A DNA stretch of 36,004 nucleotides from Vicingaceae bacterium (GCA_026003395.1 BPHE01000022.1:1-36004); one strand, 5' to 3'; shown: positions 15,016 through 26,261, numbered from the stretch's first letter. Made by a program: numbers and translations. The notes: generated by a model from the letters alone, not told the origin.

Positions 15016-17127
15016 ATGGCTGAGTTTAAAAAAAGAGATTTACGTTATACCCGCAATATAGGAATTGCGGCTCATATTGATGCCGGCAAAACCACTACCA
15101 CAGAGCGTATTCTATACTACGCCGGTATAAATCACAAAATTGGTGAAGTGCACGAGGGTGCCGCAACCATGGACTGGATGGAACAGGAGCAGGAAAGAGG
15201 TATCACCATCACCTCTGCGGCTACTACAGTTTTCTGGAATTATCGCGGACATCAATATCATGTCAATATTATAGATACTCCCGGACACGTTGATTTTACC
15301 GTAGAGGTAAATCGTTCATTGCGTGTTTTGGATGGTCTGGTGTTTTTATTTAGTGCGGTCGATGGTGTTGAGCCACAATCTGAAACAAACTGGAGATTGG
15401 CCAACAACTATAATGTGCCCCGTATAGGTTTTGTCAATAAGATGGACCGTCAGGGAGCAGATTTCTTGAATGTGGTCAATCAAGTAAAAACTATGCTTGG
15501 CAGCAACGCTGTTCCTTTGCAATTACCCATTGGCGCTGAGGATAAATTCAAAGGGGTAGTGGATCTTGTTAATTTCCGGGGAATTATTTGGAATGAGGAA
15601 GATTTGGGAATGACTTATCAAGTTGTTCCTATACCCGAGGATATGATGGAAGAAGCCAAGCACTACCGTGAGGTATTGTTAGAAAATGTTGCCGAGTATG
15701 ACGATAAAATAATGGAAAAATACTTCGAAGACCCCGATTCGATTACCGAAGACGAAATACTTGCCGCTCTCCGCAAAGCTACCATTGAAATGAAAATCGT
15801 TCCCATGTGCTGTGGGTCAGCTTTTAAAAACAAAGGAGTGCAAACTATGCTGGATTATGTGATGGCATTGTTGCCTTCTCCTCTTGATATTGCCGCTGTG
15901 AAAGGAACCGATCCACGCACAGGTGAAATTATTGAGAGAAAAACTACTTACGAAGAACCATTTTGTGCTCTGGCTTTTAAAATTGCTACAGATCCTTTTG
16001 TGGGTAGATTGTGTTATATCCGCGTTTATTCCGGTGTTCTCGATTCCGGCTCTTATGTTTACAATTCCCGCTCACAGCAAAAAGAGCGCATATCCAGGAT
16101 TTTCCAAATGCATGCCAATAAGCAAAACCAAATACCTGCAATCGGTGCCGGTGACATAGGTGCAGTTGTTGGATTCAAAGATATCAAAACCGGCGATACT
16201 CTATGTGACGAAAAGCATCCCATTGTGCTTGAATCCATGAAATTCCCCGATCCTGTTATTGGTCTTGCAATTGAACCAAAAACTACCGCCGATCAGGATA
16301 AATTGTCGATGGCACTTTCGAAATTGGCCGAAGAAGACCCCACTTTTAGAGTGCATACTGATGAAGAAACCGGACAAACTGTTATTTCCGGTATGGGTGA
16401 ATTGCACCTTGAAATTATTTTGGACCGTCTTAAAAGAGAGTTTAAAGTTGAATGCAATCAAGGTGCGCCTCAGGTAGCTTACAAAGAAACTATCACCGGT
16501 AGTATTCAACACAGAGAAGTGTATAAAAAACAAACCGGTGGTCGTGGAAAATTCGCTGATATTATTGTGAAAATTGAACCCGGAGATCCCAATAAACCCG
16601 GTCTTGAATTTATCAATGAAGTGAAAGGTGGTAATATACCTAAAGAATTCATCCCGTCTGTTGAGAAAGGTTTCAAGGAAGCCATGCAAAATGGTGTTTT
16701 GGCCGGATATCCGGTTAATAGTTTGAAAGTAACTCTTTTAGATGGTTCTTACCACCCTGTCGACTCAGATTCACTTTCATTTGAACTTTGTGCCAAATTG
16801 GCTTTTAGAGAAGCATTGCCAAAATGTAATCCACAATTGTTAGAACCTATCATGAAACTTGAAGTATTGACCCCAGAAGAATATATGGGAGACATTGTGG
16901 GTGACCTAAACAGAAGAAGAGGGGTGATTGAGGGAATGGACGACAGAGCCGGCTCTAAAGTGATTAAAGCAAAAGTTCCTCTTTCAGAAATGTTTGGTTA
17001 TGTTACCCAACTACGGACTTTGTCATCCGGTAGGGCAAGTTCAACAATGGAATTCTCACACTATGAAATTGCACCTGCCAATATTCAAGAAGCTGTTGTT
17101 GCAAAAGTAAAAGGAGTAAAAGCTTAA
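15016..17127 (+). CDS. fusA: Elongation factor G
   Basis: The 703-residue translational GTPase moves tRNAs and mRNA after peptide bond formation. GTPase motifs are AHIDAGKTT (19-27), the switch [12 protein letters not shown] (61-71), DTPGHVDFT (87-95) and NKMD (141-144). GGRGKFADI and the C-terminal [14 protein letters not shown] mark domains IV and V. The length and completeness indicate canonical EF-G rather than the diverged second EF-G present in many Bacteroidota. tuf, which follows fusA in many bacteria, is absent; rpsJ comes next after 12 bases. Confidence 0.98.
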   Translation: MAEFKKRDLRYTRNIGIAAHIDAGKTTTTERILYYAGINHKIGEVHEGAATMDWMEQEQERGITITSAATTVFWNYRGHQYHVNIIDTPGHVDFTVEVNRSLRVLDGLVFLFSAVDGVEPQSETNWRLANNYNVPRIGFVNKMDRQGADFLNVVNQVKTMLGSNAVPLQLPIGAEDKFKGVVDLVNFRGIIWNEEDLGMTYQVVPIPEDMMEEAKHYREVLLENVAEYDDKIMEKYFEDPDSITEDEILAALRKATIEMKIVPMCCGSAFKNKGVQTMLDYVMALLPSPLDIAAVKGTDPRTGEIIERKTTYEEPFCALAFKIATDPFVGRLCYIRVYSGVLDSGSYVYNSRSQQKERISRIFQMHANKQNQIPAIGAGDIGAVVGFKDIKTGDTLCDEKHPIVLESMKFPDPVIGLAIEPKTTADQDKLSMALSKLAEEDPTFRVHTDEETGQTVISGMGELHLEIILDRLKREFKVECNQGAPQVAYKETITGSIQHREVYKKQTGGRGKFADIIVKIEPGDPNKPGLEFINEVKGGNIPKEFIPSVEKGFKEAMQNGVLAGYPVNSLKVTLLDGSYHPVDSDSLSFELCAKLAFREALPKCNPQLLEPIMKLEVLTPEEYMGDIVGDLNRRRGVIEGMDDRAGSKVIKAKVPLSEMFGYVTQLRTLSSGRASSTMEFSHYEIAPANIQEAVVAKVKGVKA

Positions 17128-17139
17128 TTTATATAAACT

Positions 17140-17442
17140 ATGAGCCAAAAAATTAGAATAAAACTTAAATCTTACGACTACAATTTGGTTGATAAATCTG
17201 CCGAAAAAATTGTAAAAACAGTCAAAAGCACCGGTGCCGTTGTTAGTGGCCCTATTCCCCTTCCGACAAAAAGAAGAATATTTACTGTATTGCGCTCTCC
17301 ACACGTAAATAAAAAGTCAAGAGAACAATTTCAGTTGTGCACTTATAAAAGATTGATAGATATTTACAGCAACAGTCCCAAAACCATCGATGCCTTGATG
17401 AAACTTGAGTTACCAAGTGGCGTTGAAGTTCAAATTAAATAA
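17140..17442 (+). CDS. rpsJ: 30S ribosomal protein S10
   Basis: This 100-residue protein is S10, with the signatures [18 protein letters not shown] near the start and [29 protein letters not shown] in the middle. It is a head protein of the 30S subunit and, as NusE, also part of antitermination complexes. It is joined directly to fusA, so the str and S10 clusters are fused. No separate promoter is visible in the 12-base gap. Confidence 0.97.
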   Translation: MSQKIRIKLKSYDYNLVDKSAEKIVKTVKSTGAVVSGPIPLPTKRRIFTVLRSPHVNKKSREQFQLCTYKRLIDIYSNSPKTIDALMKLELPSGVEVQIK

Positions 17443-17457
17443 TAAAAATATATAATT

Positions 17458-18078
17458 ATGCCCGGATTAATTGGAAAAAAACTTGGAATGACCAGCGTCT
17501 ACGATGCCTCTGGGAAACGGGTCCCATGCACAGTGTTAGAAGTTGGTCCTTGTGTTGTTACACAAGTTAAAACCAAGGAAAAAGATGGCAAAGATGCTAT
17601 TCAACTTGGTTTTGGAGAAAGAAAAGAAAAAAACACACCCAAAGCATTGTTGGGACACTGCAAAAAAGCAGGAGTTACTCCCAAAGCAGTGTTAATGGAA
17701 TTTATTGAGATGAATGATTACAAAGTGGGTGATGTTATTACTGTTGACTTTTTTAATGAAGGTGAATATGTGGATGTAACCGGCATTACAAAAGGAAAAG
17801 GATTTCAGGGGGTTGTGAAAAGACATGGATTTGCCGGTGTTGGAGGGCAAACTCACGGACAACACAACCGTCAAAGACATCCTGGATCTATTGGTGCATG
17901 CTCTACTCCATCTCGTGTATTTAAAGGTATGAGAATGGCCGGAAGAACAGGAGGGAAAAAAGAACACATTGAAAACCTTCAAGTTTTAAAAGTAATACCC
18001 GAAAAGAACTTGCTTGTTGTTAAAGGTTCTGTTCCGGGACATAAAGGTTCAATCATAAAAGTACAAAAATGGAATTAG
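17458..18078 (+). CDS. rplC: 50S ribosomal protein L3
   Basis: The 206-residue protein starts [19 protein letters not shown] and has the long loop [20 protein letters not shown] that reaches toward the peptidyl transferase centre. In the E. coli loop a glutamine in SIGQNQTP is methylated by PrmB; here the equivalent is SIGACSTP, so that target is absent, as expected outside Proteobacteria. The last 10 bases overlap rplD. The stop codon is TAG, unlike most neighbours. Confidence 0.97.
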   Translation: MPGLIGKKLGMTSVYDASGKRVPCTVLEVGPCVVTQVKTKEKDGKDAIQLGFGERKEKNTPKALLGHCKKAGVTPKAVLMEFIEMNDYKVGDVITVDFFNEGEYVDVTGITKGKGFQGVVKRHGFAGVGGQTHGQHNRQRHPGSIGACSTPSRVFKGMRMAGRTGGKKEHIENLQVLKVIPEKNLLVVKGSVPGHKGSIIKVQKWN

Positions 18079-18692
18079 TAGTTAAAAATATCGAAGGTAA
18101 AAATACGTCCAAAAAAGTTCAATTACCCGATCACATTTTCGGTATTGAACCCAATCATCATGTAATGTATCTGGACGTAAAATTAATTCTTGCCAATCAA
18201 AGACAAGGCACCCATAAAACAAAAGAAAGAAGCGAAGTTTCTTACAGTACCAGAAAAATTATCAGACAAAAAGGTTCAGGAGGTGCCCGTCACGGTAGTA
18301 TCAAAGCAAATATTTTTGTAGGTGGTGGCCGTGTATTTGGTCCTCGTCCGCGTGATTATGGATTTAAATTGAATCAAAAAGAACGTAAACTTGCCAGAGC
18401 TTCGGCATTAAGCGCAAAAGTAAAAGACGGTGCTTTGGATGTGGTTGAAAAAATTGAAATTGATAAACCCTCGACGAAAACATTTGCAAAAATTGCCGGT
18501 AATTTAAGTGATGGAAAGAAAAAATTACTTTTTATTGTTGGAGAATTAAATAAAAACGTATATTTGTCGGCCCGAAATTTAGAGGGTGTAAATATATTAA
18601 GCGCTTCTAAATTAAATACTTACGATGTTTTGAACGCGCAAAAAGTAATTATTTTAGAAGACGCATTAAGTGAAATTGAGAAAATATTTTAA
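18069..18692 (+). CDS. rplD: 50S ribosomal protein L4
   Basis: The 207-residue protein is L4 (uL4), which lines the exit tunnel. The loop [20 protein letters not shown] and [19 protein letters not shown] correspond to the extended tunnel loop; [19 protein letters not shown] is the following signature. The gene starts inside rplC, overlapping by 10 bases, which implies translational coupling. I see no leader structure of the kind L4 uses for autoregulation in enteric bacteria, since the operon start is 4 kb upstream. Confidence 0.97.
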   Translation: MELVVKNIEGKNTSKKVQLPDHIFGIEPNHHVMYLDVKLILANQRQGTHKTKERSEVSYSTRKIIRQKGSGGARHGSIKANIFVGGGRVFGPRPRDYGFKLNQKERKLARASALSAKVKDGALDVVEKIEIDKPSTKTFAKIAGNLSDGKKKLLFIVGELNKNVYLSARNLEGVNILSASKLNTYDVLNAQKVIILEDALSEIEKIF

Positions 18693-18694
18693 CC

Positions 18695-18994
18695 ATGGCA
18701 AAAGGAGATATACTAATCAAGCCCATTATTACAGAAAAGGCCACTTCTTTGAGTGAAAGCAATGGGGTTTATACATTTGTTGTCAACAAAAAGGCTAACA
18801 AAATAGAAATAAAAAATGCCATAGAAAAATATTATGGAGTTACAGTCGAGGAGGTCAACACTGTGAATGTTTTAGGGAAAAGAAAAACCAGATTTACCAA
18901 AAATGGTTTTTCACAAGGAAGAAAACCTTCTTATAAAAAGGCATACGTAAAATTAAAACAAGGAGAAACCATTGACTTGTTTAGTAACATTTAA
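18695..18994 (+). CDS. rplW: 50S ribosomal protein L23
   Basis: This 99-residue protein is L23, which sits at the tunnel exit and docks trigger factor and [18 protein letters not shown] at the start, the [19 protein letters not shown] helix and [16 protein letters not shown] are family signatures. The length is normal. It begins 2 bases after rplD and ends 11 bases before rplB. Confidence 0.96.
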   Translation: MAKGDILIKPIITEKATSLSESNGVYTFVVNKKANKIEIKNAIEKYYGVTVEEVNTVNVLGKRKTRFTKNGFSQGRKPSYKKAYVKLKQGETIDLFSNI

Positions 18995-19005
18995 GAATAC
19001 AAATT

Positions 19006-19830
19006 ATGGGAGTTAAGAAATTTAAACCTGTTACACCTAGTATCCGTTGGAAAGTAATATCCGACTTTTCAGATATAACCAAAAAAGAGCCGGAAAAATC
19101 TCTTGTTGTTAAATATGTTAAAAGCGGAGGTAGGAATAATGACGGCCGTCGTACAATGAGATATATAGGCGGAGGCCACAAGAGAAAATACAGAATTATA
19201 GATTTTAAAAGAAATAAAGACGGTATACCTGCAAAAGTAGCTTCAATCGAGTATGATCCGAACCGAACAGCTCGCATTGCACTTCTTCATTATGCGGATG
19301 GTGAGAAACGTTATATCTTAGCTCCACAAGGATTAAAAGTAGGGCAAACATTGATGTCCGGCAAGGAAGCTTCACCGGATGTAGGGAATACCCTTTACTT
19401 ATCAGATATTCCATTGGGTTCTATCATTCACAATATTGAATTAACACCCGGCAAAGGAGGACAAATTGCAAGATCTGCCGGAACATATGCTCAATTGTTA
19501 AGCCGTGAAGGAAAATATGCCGTGATTAAATTGCCATCAGGAGAAACCAGAAAAATACTAGTTTCTTGCCGTGCAACAATTGGCTCGTTGTCAAATCCTG
19601 AAAATAACCTGATTGTGCATGGTAAAGCAGGAAGGAAAAGATGGTTGGGACGCAGACCCAGAACAAGAGGAGTTGCAATGAACCCCGTTGATCACCCTAT
19701 GGGAGGTGGAGAAGGACGTGCTTCAGGTGGTCACCCAAGATCCAGAAAGGGTATTCCTGCAAAAGGTTATAAAACTAGAAAGAAAAATAAACCTTCAAAT
19801 AAATTTATCATAGAAAGAAGAAAAAAATAA
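19006..19830 (+). CDS. rplB: 50S ribosomal protein L2
   Basis: The 274-residue protein is L2, needed for subunit association and peptidyl transfer. The conserved [16 protein letters not shown] near 222-237 keeps the DHP histidine that matters for catalysis, while the next His of the E. coli motif (DHPHGGG) is Met here. [22 protein letters not shown] and the basic C-terminus are typical. It lies between rplW and rpsS. Confidence 0.98.
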   Translation: MGVKKFKPVTPSIRWKVISDFSDITKKEPEKSLVVKYVKSGGRNNDGRRTMRYIGGGHKRKYRIIDFKRNKDGIPAKVASIEYDPNRTARIALLHYADGEKRYILAPQGLKVGQTLMSGKEASPDVGNTLYLSDIPLGSIIHNIELTPGKGGQIARSAGTYAQLLSREGKYAVIKLPSGETRKILVSCRATIGSLSNPENNLIVHGKAGRKRWLGRRPRTRGVAMNPVDHPMGGGEGRASGGHPRSRKGIPAKGYKTRKKNKPSNKFIIERRKK

Positions 19831-19838
19831 TTTGAGTT

Positions 19839-20120
19839 ATGGGAAGATCATTAAAGAAACCACCATTTGTACACTACAAACTAGCCAAGAGAGTTAGAGA
19901 AGCTCAAGAGTCAGGAAAAAAAACTGTGATTAAAACATGGTCAAGAGCCTCAATGATCACTCCGGAGTTTGTAGGATTGACCATAGCAGTGCACAATGGC
20001 AATAAATTTATACCGGTATATATTACAGAAAATATGGTAGGGCACAAATTGGGTGAATTTGCTCCGACCAGAACATGGAGAGGGCATGCCGGACAAAGAA
20101 AAGATAAAGGTAAGAAATAA
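19839..20120 (+). CDS. rpsS: 30S ribosomal protein S19
   Basis: The 93-residue protein begins [19 protein letters not shown] and has [24 protein letters not shown] and [18 protein letters not shown], all diagnostic for S19 of the 30S head. The length matches the family. The gaps to rplB (8 bases) and rplV (14 bases) are short. Confidence 0.97.
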   Translation: MGRSLKKPPFVHYKLAKRVREAQESGKKTVIKTWSRASMITPEFVGLTIAVHNGNKFIPVYITENMVGHKLGEFAPTRTWRGHAGQRKDKGKK

Positions 20121-20134
20121 TAAAATTTAAAATT

Positions 20135-20527
20135 ATGGGCGCAAGAAAAAAATTAAGAGCCGAACAATTAAAAGAAATAAAAAGAAATACTGCATACGCA
20201 TTGTTAAATAACTGCCCCGTTTCTCCGCGCAAAATGAGATACATAGCAGATTTAATTAGAAATAAAGATGTATTTACCGCTATGACCATTTTGCAATATA
20301 CTCCAAATGTTGCGGCAAGATACCTGGAAAAATTACTCCGCTCAGCCATCGACGTTTGGGAAAACAAAAATGAAGGTGAAAGACCGGAAGATGTACAGTT
20401 ATATATTTCAGAATTGCAAGTAAATGGTGCAAGGTTTTTAAAAAGGATTCAACCTGCTCCGCAAGGTAGAGCTTACAGAATTAAAAAAAGATTTTGTCAT
20501 GTTAAATTAACCGTAGATAAAGCTTAA
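20135..20527 (+). CDS. rplV: 50S ribosomal protein L22
   Basis: The 130-residue protein is L22, whose hairpin lines the exit tunnel near macrolide sites. [16 protein letters not shown] and the C-terminal loop [24 protein letters not shown] are family signatures. It is somewhat longer than E. coli L22 (110) because of an N-terminal charged extension, as in other Bacteroidota. rpsC follows after 4 bases. Confidence 0.96.
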   Translation: MGARKKLRAEQLKEIKRNTAYALLNNCPVSPRKMRYIADLIRNKDVFTAMTILQYTPNVAARYLEKLLRSAIDVWENKNEGERPEDVQLYISELQVNGARFLKRIQPAPQGRAYRIKKRFCHVKLTVDKA

Positions 20528-20531
20528 AACA

Positions 20532-21224
20532 ATGGGTCAAAAAACAAATCCAATATCAAATCGCTTGGGAATCATTAGAGGATGGGATTCCAACTGGTTC
20601 AACGAAAAATCATATGCAGAAGAAATTGCGGAAGATTACAAAATCCGTAAATACCTAAAAGCCAGATTACCTAAGGGAACCATCTCTAGAATTATTATTG
20701 AACGGACATTAAAATTGGTTACGGTTACGATTAACACTTCTCGTCCCGGTATGATCATCGGAAAGGGAGGGAAAGAAGTGGACAAATTGAAAGAAGAGTT
20801 GAAAAAATTAACCGGAAAAGATATTCAAATTAATATCTTTGAAATTAAAAGACCCGAATTGGATGCTCCGTTGGTTGCAGACAGCATTGCCCGTCAGATC
20901 GAAGGACGCATCTCATATAAAAGGGCTGCAAAAATGGCAGTTGCTGCTGCTATGAGAATGGGAGCCGAAGGAATAAAGATAAAAATTTCCGGTCGTCTTG
21001 GCGGTGCTGAGATGGCTAGATCAGAAATGTTTAAAGATGGTAGAACCCCCTTGCATACATTTCGTGCAGATATTGATTACCATGTTGATGAAGCACTTAC
21101 TACTTATGGTTTAATTGGAATTAAAGTTTGGATTTGCAAAGGCGAAGTTTACGGAAAAAGAGATTTAACTCCAAATATTGGTTTGAAAAAAGCTAAATCC
21201 GGAAAACCTAAAAGAAGAAAATAA
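20532..21224 (+). CDS. rpsC: 30S ribosomal protein S3
   Basis: The 230-residue protein is S3, located at the mRNA entry channel. [20 protein letters not shown] at the start, the KH-domain motif [20 protein letters not shown] (about 72-92) and [20 protein letters not shown] are clear. The helicase-active C-terminal domain is present ([17 protein letters not shown]). It ends with a short basic tail, [11 protein letters not shown]. Confidence 0.97.
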   Translation: MGQKTNPISNRLGIIRGWDSNWFNEKSYAEEIAEDYKIRKYLKARLPKGTISRIIIERTLKLVTVTINTSRPGMIIGKGGKEVDKLKEELKKLTGKDIQINIFEIKRPELDAPLVADSIARQIEGRISYKRAAKMAVAAAMRMGAEGIKIKISGRLGGAEMARSEMFKDGRTPLHTFRADIDYHVDEALTTYGLIGIKVWICKGEVYGKRDLTPNIGLKKAKSGKPKRRK

Positions 21225-21243
21225 TTATTAAATTCAAAATATC

Positions 21244-21666
21244 ATGTTACAGCCCAAAAGAACAAAATATAGAAAAGTACAAAAGAAATTAAAGATTGAC
21301 GGTGTTGAAACCCGTGGAACTCAATTGGCATTTGGATCGTTCGGTTTGAAAGCATTGGAAGGTGCCTGGATTACTGCTCGTCAAATCGAAGCTGCCCGTA
21401 TTGCATTGACAAGATATATGAAACGTGAAGGTCAATCATGGATAAGGATATTCCCTGATAAGCCCATTACACGGAAACCTCTTGAGGTTCGTATGGGTAA
21501 AGGTAAAGGAAATCCCGAATTTTGGGTAGCTCAAGTAAAACCGGGTAGAATATTGTTTGAAGTTGACGGCGTATCTCTAGATATTGCCAAAGAAGCTTTA
21601 CGTTTGGCAGCTCAAAAATTACCCATTAAAGTAAAATTTGTTGTTAGAAGAGATTATCAAGAATAA
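21244..21666 (+). CDS. rplP: 50S ribosomal protein L16
   Basis: The 140-residue protein is L16, which contacts the A-site tRNA elbow. [15 protein letters not shown] at the start, [20 protein letters not shown] and [21 protein letters not shown] are diagnostic. The length is close to E. coli L16 (136). The intergenic gap of 19 bases after rpsC contains only AT-rich sequence. Confidence 0.97.
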   Translation: MLQPKRTKYRKVQKKLKIDGVETRGTQLAFGSFGLKALEGAWITARQIEAARIALTRYMKREGQSWIRIFPDKPITRKPLEVRMGKGKGNPEFWVAQVKPGRILFEVDGVSLDIAKEALRLAAQKLPIKVKFVVRRDYQE

Positions 21667-21677
21667 TTTTTAAAGAT

Positions 21678-21881
21678 ATGAAACTTAAAAACACAGATAT
21701 TAGAGGAATGAGTAGCAGAGAATTATTAGACAGATTAGAAGAGTTGAAGGCCAATTTGATTAAGCTTAAAATCAATAACGCAATTGCTACTATAGATAAT
21801 CCTCTGCAAATACGCGAGATTCGCAGAACAATCGCAAGAATTAAAACTGAATTAAGAAAAAGGGAATTGGAAAATAAATAA
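21678..21881 (+). CDS. rpmC: 50S ribosomal protein L29
   Basis: This 67-residue, mostly helical protein begins [20 protein letters not shown] and ends in [17 protein letters not shown], matching L29 of the tunnel exit. Its position between rplP and rpsQ is the standard one. The length is within the family range (60-70). Confidence 0.95.
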   Translation: MKLKNTDIRGMSSRELLDRLEELKANLIKLKINNAIATIDNPLQIREIRRTIARIKTELRKRELENK

Positions 21882-21886
21882 CCAAC

Positions 21887-22171
21887 ATGGAAAATAAAGA
21901 AAACAAACCGGTTAGAAAAAACGGTAGAAAGGTTAAAATAGGTAGGGTGTTAAGCAATAAAATGGATAAATCCATTGTAGTTGCTGTTGAAGTTAGAAGT
22001 AAACACCCTAAATATGGTAAATTTGTTAAACGTACGTCGAAGTTCTATGCTCACGACGAAAAGAATGAGTGTCAAATAGGAGACGTGGTTAAAATTATGG
22101 AAACCCGTCCTTTAAGTAAAATGAAACGTTGGAGATTAGTTCAAATAATTGAAAGACCTGTAAAATTATGA
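21887..22171 (+). CDS. rpsQ: 30S ribosomal protein S17
   Basis: The 94-residue protein is S17, an OB-fold primary 16S binder. [27 protein letters not shown] and the later [20 protein letters not shown] are signatures. A short Lys/Asn-rich N-terminal extension ([14 protein letters not shown]) precedes the fold. Its stop overlaps the start of rplN by 4 bases (ATGA), so the two are probably coupled. Confidence 0.96.
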   Translation: MENKENKPVRKNGRKVKIGRVLSNKMDKSIVVAVEVRSKHPKYGKFVKRTSKFYAHDEKNECQIGDVVKIMETRPLSKMKRWRLVQIIERPVKL

Positions 22172-22536
22172 TACAGCAAGAATCAAGATTATCAGTGGCC
22201 GACAATAGCGGAGCTAAAGAGGTATTATGCATCCGCGTATTAGGTGGTACCGGAAGACGATATGCCAGTGTTGGCGATAAAATCGTCGTAACAGTGAAGA
22301 ATGCTTTACCATCCGGGAATGTCAAAAAAGGCCAAGTTACAAAAGCAGTAGTCGTAAGAACCAAAAAAGAAATCAGAAGACCTGATGGTTCTTACATCAG
22401 ATTTGACGATAATGCAGTGGTATTGCTTAACAACCAAGATGAAATGCGTGGAACACGTATTTTTGGACCGGTTGCCCGTGAATTGCGCGACAAACAATTT
22501 ATGAAAATTGTCTCATTAGCACCTGAAGTATTATAA
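22168..22536 (+). CDS. rplN: 50S ribosomal protein L14
   Basis: The 122-residue protein is L14, which contributes to the subunit bridge. [19 protein letters not shown] at the start and [20 protein letters not shown], then [15 protein letters not shown] near the end, are invariant-type L14 segments. The length equals the family standard (122-123). It starts inside the rpsQ stop. Confidence 0.97.
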   Translation: MIQQESRLSVADNSGAKEVLCIRVLGGTGRRYASVGDKIVVTVKNALPSGNVKKGQVTKAVVVRTKKEIRRPDGSYIRFDDNAVVLLNNQDEMRGTRIFGPVARELRDKQFMKIVSLAPEVL

Positions 22537-22537
22537 A

Positions 22538-22861
22538 ATGAAGAAGATGAAAAAGTTTCATGTAAAAAAAGGCGATAAGGTAATGATCATCGCCGGTGAA
22601 AATAAAGGAAAAACAGGAGTTATCACAAAAGTACTCCGTGATAAAGAAAGAGTATTGGTTGATGGCGAAGAAATTAAAAAATTAAAAAAACATACACGGC
22701 CTACTGCTGCCAATCCAAATGGAGGGATCATAGAAATCGAGCCATCTATCCACATTTCAAATGTGATGTTGATAGATCCGGCCACCGGTAAACCCGGAAG
22801 AGTGGGACGTAGAAAGAATGAAGAAGGTAAATCAGAACGTTACGTAAAAGTTAAAAATTAA
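22538..22861 (+). CDS. rplX: 50S ribosomal protein L24
   Basis: This 107-residue protein is L24, an assembly initiator for the 50S subunit. The KOW motif lies near the start ([20 protein letters not shown]), and [27 protein letters not shown] follows as in the family. The first ATG at 22538, 1 base after rplN, is used; a second Met four codons later is an alternative. Confidence 0.95.
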   Translation: MKKMKKFHVKKGDKVMIIAGENKGKTGVITKVLRDKERVLVDGEEIKKLKKHTRPTAANPNGGIIEIEPSIHISNVMLIDPATGKPGRVGRRKNEEGKSERYVKVKN

Positions 22862-22869
22862 TCATAATC

Positions 22870-23430
22870 ATGAGCGCTTCAAAATACATACCAAGATTAA
22901 AAAAACAGTATTTATCGGAAACCCGTTTTAAATTAAAAGAGAAGTTTGGGTACAAATCTATCATGCAAGTACCCAAATTAGAAAAAATTGTTATCAATCA
23001 AGGTCTGGGTAAAGCTACTTCCGATAAAAAATTAATCGAAACAGCCGTTCAAGAATTGACTTTAATTACCGGCCAAAAAGCTGTTCCAACATATGCCAAA
23101 AAGGATATTTCAAATTTTAAATTAAGACGAGGAATGCCTATTGGCGTGAGAGTTACGCTTCGCGGTGATAAAATGTACGAATTTCTTGATCGTTTGATCG
23201 CAATTTCCATTCCACGTACACGCGATTTTAGAGGATTGAATCCTAAATCGTTTGACAACAGAGGTAATTATACTTTTGGTGTCAAAGAACAAATTATTTT
23301 CCCGGAGATTGATATCGATAAAGTAAATCATATAAATGGATATGATATAACTTTGGTTACTTCAGCCAAAACAAATGAAGAAGCCAAAGCTTTATTGGAA
23401 GAACTAGGTTTACCATTACGAAAAAAATAA
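22870..23430 (+). CDS. rplE: 50S ribosomal protein L5
   Basis: The 186-residue protein is L5, a 5S rRNA binder that touches the P-site t[43 protein letters not shown], and the C-terminal [20 protein letters not shown] with [13 protein letters not shown] are diagnostic. The length is normal (about 180). Confidence 0.97.
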   Translation: MSASKYIPRLKKQYLSETRFKLKEKFGYKSIMQVPKLEKIVINQGLGKATSDKKLIETAVQELTLITGQKAVPTYAKKDISNFKLRRGMPIGVRVTLRGDKMYEFLDRLIAISIPRTRDFRGLNPKSFDNRGNYTFGVKEQIIFPEIDIDKVNHINGYDITLVTSAKTNEEAKALLEELGLPLRKK

Positions 23431-23442
23431 ATTATATAAGAT

Positions 23443-23712
23443 ATGGCAAAAGAATCAATGAAAGCCAGAGAAAGAAAAAGACAAGCTCTGGTCGACAAGT
23501 ACAAAGAAAAAAGAGAAGCTTTAAAAAAAGCAGGCGATTGGGAAGCTTTACAAAAACTACCCAAAAACTCATCTAAAGTTAGATTACACAATCGTTGTTC
23601 GATTACCGGACGTCCGAGAGGTTATATGCGTTTATTTGGAATTTCAAGGGTTACGTTCAGAGAAATGGCTTCATTTGGATTGATTCCCGGAGTTAAAAAA
23701 GCAAGTTGGTAA
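23443..23712 (+). CDS. rpsN: 30S ribosomal protein S14 (zinc-free type)
   Basis: The 89-residue protein is S14. The C-terminal [20 protein letters not shown] and [17 protein letters not shown] are typical. It lacks the two CxxC pairs of the zinc-binding form, keeping a single cysteine, so it is the C-minus, longer type. It packs in the 30S head and needs no zinc. Confidence 0.96.
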   Translation: MAKESMKARERKRQALVDKYKEKREALKKAGDWEALQKLPKNSSKVRLHNRCSITGRPRGYMRLFGISRVTFREMASFGLIPGVKKASW

Positions 23713-23735
23713 ATTATTAAATAAATATTAAAATT

Positions 23736-24134
23736 ATGGTAACGGATCCCATAGCAGATTATCTTACTAGAATCAGAAACAGCATCAAAGCTCGTCAACG
23801 TGTGGTTGAAATACCCGCATCAAATATTAAAAAAGAATTGACAAAAATTCTTTTTGAAAAAGGGTATATTTTGAATTATAAGTTTATAGATGATAACAAA
23901 CAAGGCGTTATCAAAATTGCCTTGAAATATCATCCTCAAACCAAAACACCTGCAATAAAAAATTTAAAGAGAGTGTCAAAACCCGGTTTGAGAAAATATA
24001 CTTCCGTCAAGGATATGCCAAAAGTCATGAATGGTCTGGGTATTGCTGTTGTGTCAACCCCAAAAGGGCTTATGACTGATAAAGAAGCCCGAAAAGAAAA
24101 TGTTGGTGGTGAAATAATTTGTTTTGTATATTAA
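23736..24134 (+). CDS. rpsH: 30S ribosomal protein S8
   Basis: The 132-residue protein begins [20 protein letters not shown] and ends with [31 protein letters not shown], both S8 hallmarks. S8 binds the central domain of 16S rRNA and in enteric bacteria represses its own operon; I cannot tell whether that applies here. It follows rpsN after 23 bases. Confidence 0.97.
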   Translation: MVTDPIADYLTRIRNSIKARQRVVEIPASNIKKELTKILFEKGYILNYKFIDDNKQGVIKIALKYHPQTKTPAIKNLKRVSKPGLRKYTSVKDMPKVMNGLGIAVVSTPKGLMTDKEARKENVGGEIICFVY

Positions 24135-24146
24135 AAATTAAAAATC

Positions 24147-24704
24147 ATGTCTAGAATAGGTAAAGCACCGATTAAAATACCTTCAGGAGTACAAGTAGAG
24201 ATTACTCCAAATAATGTTGTAAAAGTAAAAGGACCTAAAGGTGAATTGTCACTTACGGTTGATCCCGTGATTACTATTGCCAAGGATGGAGATGAAATAA
24301 AATTATCCCGCAATAGCGACCAAAAATCCCATAGATCAAAACATGGATTATACCGCAGTTTAATTAATAACATGGTAATTGGTGTTTCTAAAGGATATAC
24401 AGTCAAACAAGAATTGGTTGGTGTGGGATATCGTGTCAATGTGAACGGACAATTATTGGAATTCAACTTAGGTTATTCACATAACATTGTATTTGAACTG
24501 CCAAAAGAGATTAAAGCCAGTGCCGCACAAGAAAAAGGTAAAAACCCGGTGCTTACTCTCGAATCACATGACAAACAACTATTAGGATTGGTTGCAGCCA
24601 AAATTAGATCATTCCGTAAACCTGAACCATACAAAGGAAAAGGTATCAGATTTGAAGGAGAACAAATAAGAAGAAAAGCAGGAAAATCTGCTTCTAAAAA
24701 ATAA
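24147..24704 (+). CDS. rplF: 50S ribosomal protein L6
   Basis: The 185-residue protein is L6, near the factor-binding site. MSRIGKAPIKIPSGVQVEI at the start, LYRSLINNMVIGVSKGYTVKQELVGVGYR in the middle and PEPYKGKGIRFEGEQIRRKAGKS at the end identify both repeated domains. The length is typical of Bacteroidota L6. Confidence 0.97.
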   Translation: MSRIGKAPIKIPSGVQVEITPNNVVKVKGPKGELSLTVDPVITIAKDGDEIKLSRNSDQKSHRSKHGLYRSLINNMVIGVSKGYTVKQELVGVGYRVNVNGQLLEFNLGYSHNIVFELPKEIKASAAQEKGKNPVLTLESHDKQLLGLVAAKIRSFRKPEPYKGKGIRFEGEQIRRKAGKSASKK

Positions 24705-24719
24705 TAAAATTATACAGTT

Positions 24720-25076
24720 ATGGCATTCGATAAAATTGCTAGAAGGAAGAAAATCAAAATGCGCATCAGGAAGAAAATTTATGGAACACCTGATTGCCCA
24801 AGGTTGAGTGTATTTAGAAGCAACAAAGAGATATATGCTCAAGTAATAGACGATCTTAACGGTGTTACTCTTGTTGCCGCCTCATCTCGTGAAAAAGGAA
24901 TTAGTAAGGATGGTAAAACAAAAGTTGAAATTGCTTTGGAAGTTGGTAAACTTTTGGCAAAAAAAGCTAAAGAAAAAGGAATTGAAAAAATTAAGTTTGA
25001 CCGTAATGGCTATTTATATCATGGCAGGGTAAAAGCTCTTGCTGACGGAGCCAGAGAAGGGGGACTTAACTTTTAA
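24720..25076 (+). CDS. rplR: 50S ribosomal protein L18
   Basis: This 118-residue protein is L18, which anchors 5S rRNA. Signature parts are [31 protein letters not shown] and, at the end, [26 protein letters not shown]. The length matches the family. rpsE follows after 19 bases. Confidence 0.97.
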   Translation: MAFDKIARRKKIKMRIRKKIYGTPDCPRLSVFRSNKEIYAQVIDDLNGVTLVAASSREKGISKDGKTKVEIALEVGKLLAKKAKEKGIEKIKFDRNGYLYHGRVKALADGAREGGLNF

Positions 25077-25095
25077 ATTATAATATTTGCAAATT

Positions 25096-25608
25096 ATGAG
25101 TACAGTAAAAAAAGTAAAATCTTCGGAAATAGAATTAAAAGATCGCCTGGTTGCCGTTAATCGGGTTACCAAAGTTACAAAGGGAGGACGCCATTTCAGT
25201 TTTTCTGCAATCGTTGTCGTTGGTAATGAAGATGGCGTTGTGGGTTATGGACTAGGAAAGGCCAATGAAGTAACCGAGGCAATAGCAAAAGGTATTGAGG
25301 ATGCCAAGAAAAATTTAATAAAAGTACCTGTTGTGAAAGGCACTGTTCCTCATCCTGTAGAAGGTAAATATGACGGAGCCAGAGTATTAATTAAACCTGC
25401 AGCACCCGGTACCGGTTTGATTGCCGGAGGTGCTATGCGTGCTGTATTGGAAAGCGTTGGAATCAAAGATTGCTTATGTAAATCAAAAGGTTCTTCAAAC
25501 CCACATAATGTAGTGAAAGCTACCATAAAAGCATTGTCCGAAATGCGTGACCCGATTACTGTGGCTGCCCAAAGAGGCGTTTCATTAGAAAAAGTTTTCA
25601 ATGGTTAA
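25096..25608 (+). CDS. rpsE: 30S ribosomal protein S5
   Basis: The protein has 170 residues from the ATG at 25096; a TTG three codons upstream (25087) is open in frame but unlikely. [31 protein letters not shown] is the double-stranded RNA-binding start of S5. [25 protein letters not shown] is the second domain. S5 helps decoding accuracy and mRNA unwinding. It is 11 bases before rpmD. Confidence 0.97.
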   Translation: MSTVKKVKSSEIELKDRLVAVNRVTKVTKGGRHFSFSAIVVVGNEDGVVGYGLGKANEVTEAIAKGIEDAKKNLIKVPVVKGTVPHPVEGKYDGARVLIKPAAPGTGLIAGGAMRAVLESVGIKDCLCKSKGSSNPHNVVKATIKALSEMRDPITVAAQRGVSLEKVFNG

Positions 25609-25619
25609 AAAAAATTATT

Positions 25620-25799
25620 ATGGCAACTATTAAAATTACACTTAAAAAAAGTATCATTGACCGACCAAAAAATCAGAAACTGACCATCAAAGCCTTAGGA
25701 CTTAGAAAATTAAATCAAACGGTCGAAAAGAATGATACACCACAGATACGTGGAATGATTGAAAAAGTAAAACATTTGGTTGAAGTAGTTGAAAATTAA
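25620..25799 (+). CDS. rpmD: 50S ribosomal protein L30
   Basis: A 59-residue frame from ATG at 25620 to TAA at 25799 fills the gap between rpsE and rplO, exactly where L30 belongs. The start [20 protein letters not shown] and the core [21 protein letters not shown] match L30 (about 60 residues). The final helix [10 protein letters not shown] is also typical. It is a small 50S protein near the 5S rRNA. Confidence 0.95.
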   Translation: MATIKITLKKSIIDRPKNQKLTIKALGLRKLNQTVEKNDTPQIRGMIEKVKHLVEVVEN

Positions 25800-25814
25800 T
25801 AAAGTAATAAAATT

Positions 25815-26261
25815 ATGGATCTGACAAATTTAAAACCTGCAAAAGGTTCGATAAAATCGAAAAAGCGTCTCGCCCGTGGACAGGCAAGTGGCACAGGTGG
25901 AACTGCCACACGTGGAAATAAAGGAGATAAATCTCGTTCAGGGTTCAAATATAAAAGAGGTTTTGAAGGGGGACAAATGCCTTTGCAAAGACGTATCCCG
26001 AAATTTGGATTTAAAAATATCAACAGAGTTGAGTATAAGCCCATTAATTTGGACACCCTGGAATCTATCGTTGAGAAACAAGGAGTTTCAGAAATTACAT
26101 TGGATGTGTTGCGCAAAAGTGGTCTTGTCAGCAAAAATGATCTTGTAAAAATACTTGGACGTGGAGAGTTAAAATCGAAAATAACCGTCCAGGCACATGC
26201 TATTTCAGCTAAAGCTAAATCTGCAATTGAGGAAAAAGGTGGAAAGGTTGAGATAATTTAA
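25815..26261 (+). CDS. rplO: 50S ribosomal protein L15
   Basis: The 148-residue protein is L15, a late-assembly 50S protein. The glycine- and arginine-rich start (KKRLARGQASGTGGTATRGNKG, FEGGQMPLQRRIPKFGFKN) and the later LGRGELKSKITVQAHAISAKA are diagnostic. It is directly upstream of secY, 14 bases apart, as in the spc operon. Confidence 0.96.
   Translation: MDLTNLKPAKGSIKSKKRLARGQASGTGGTATRGNKGDKSRSGFKYKRGFEGGQMPLQRRIPKFGFKNINRVEYKPINLDTLESIVEKQGVSEITLDVLRKSGLVSKNDLVKILGRGELKSKITVQAHAISAKAKSAIEEKGGKVEII

Noticed and set aside
16201-16689. 162-codon antisense frame within fusA
   Set aside because: It is inside a conserved essential gene and has no domain signature; a shadow frame.
17128-17139. 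Missing tuf gene as a deletion
   Set aside because: Absence of tuf between fusA and rpsJ is usual in Bacteroidota, where tuf is elsewhere, so it is not an anomaly.
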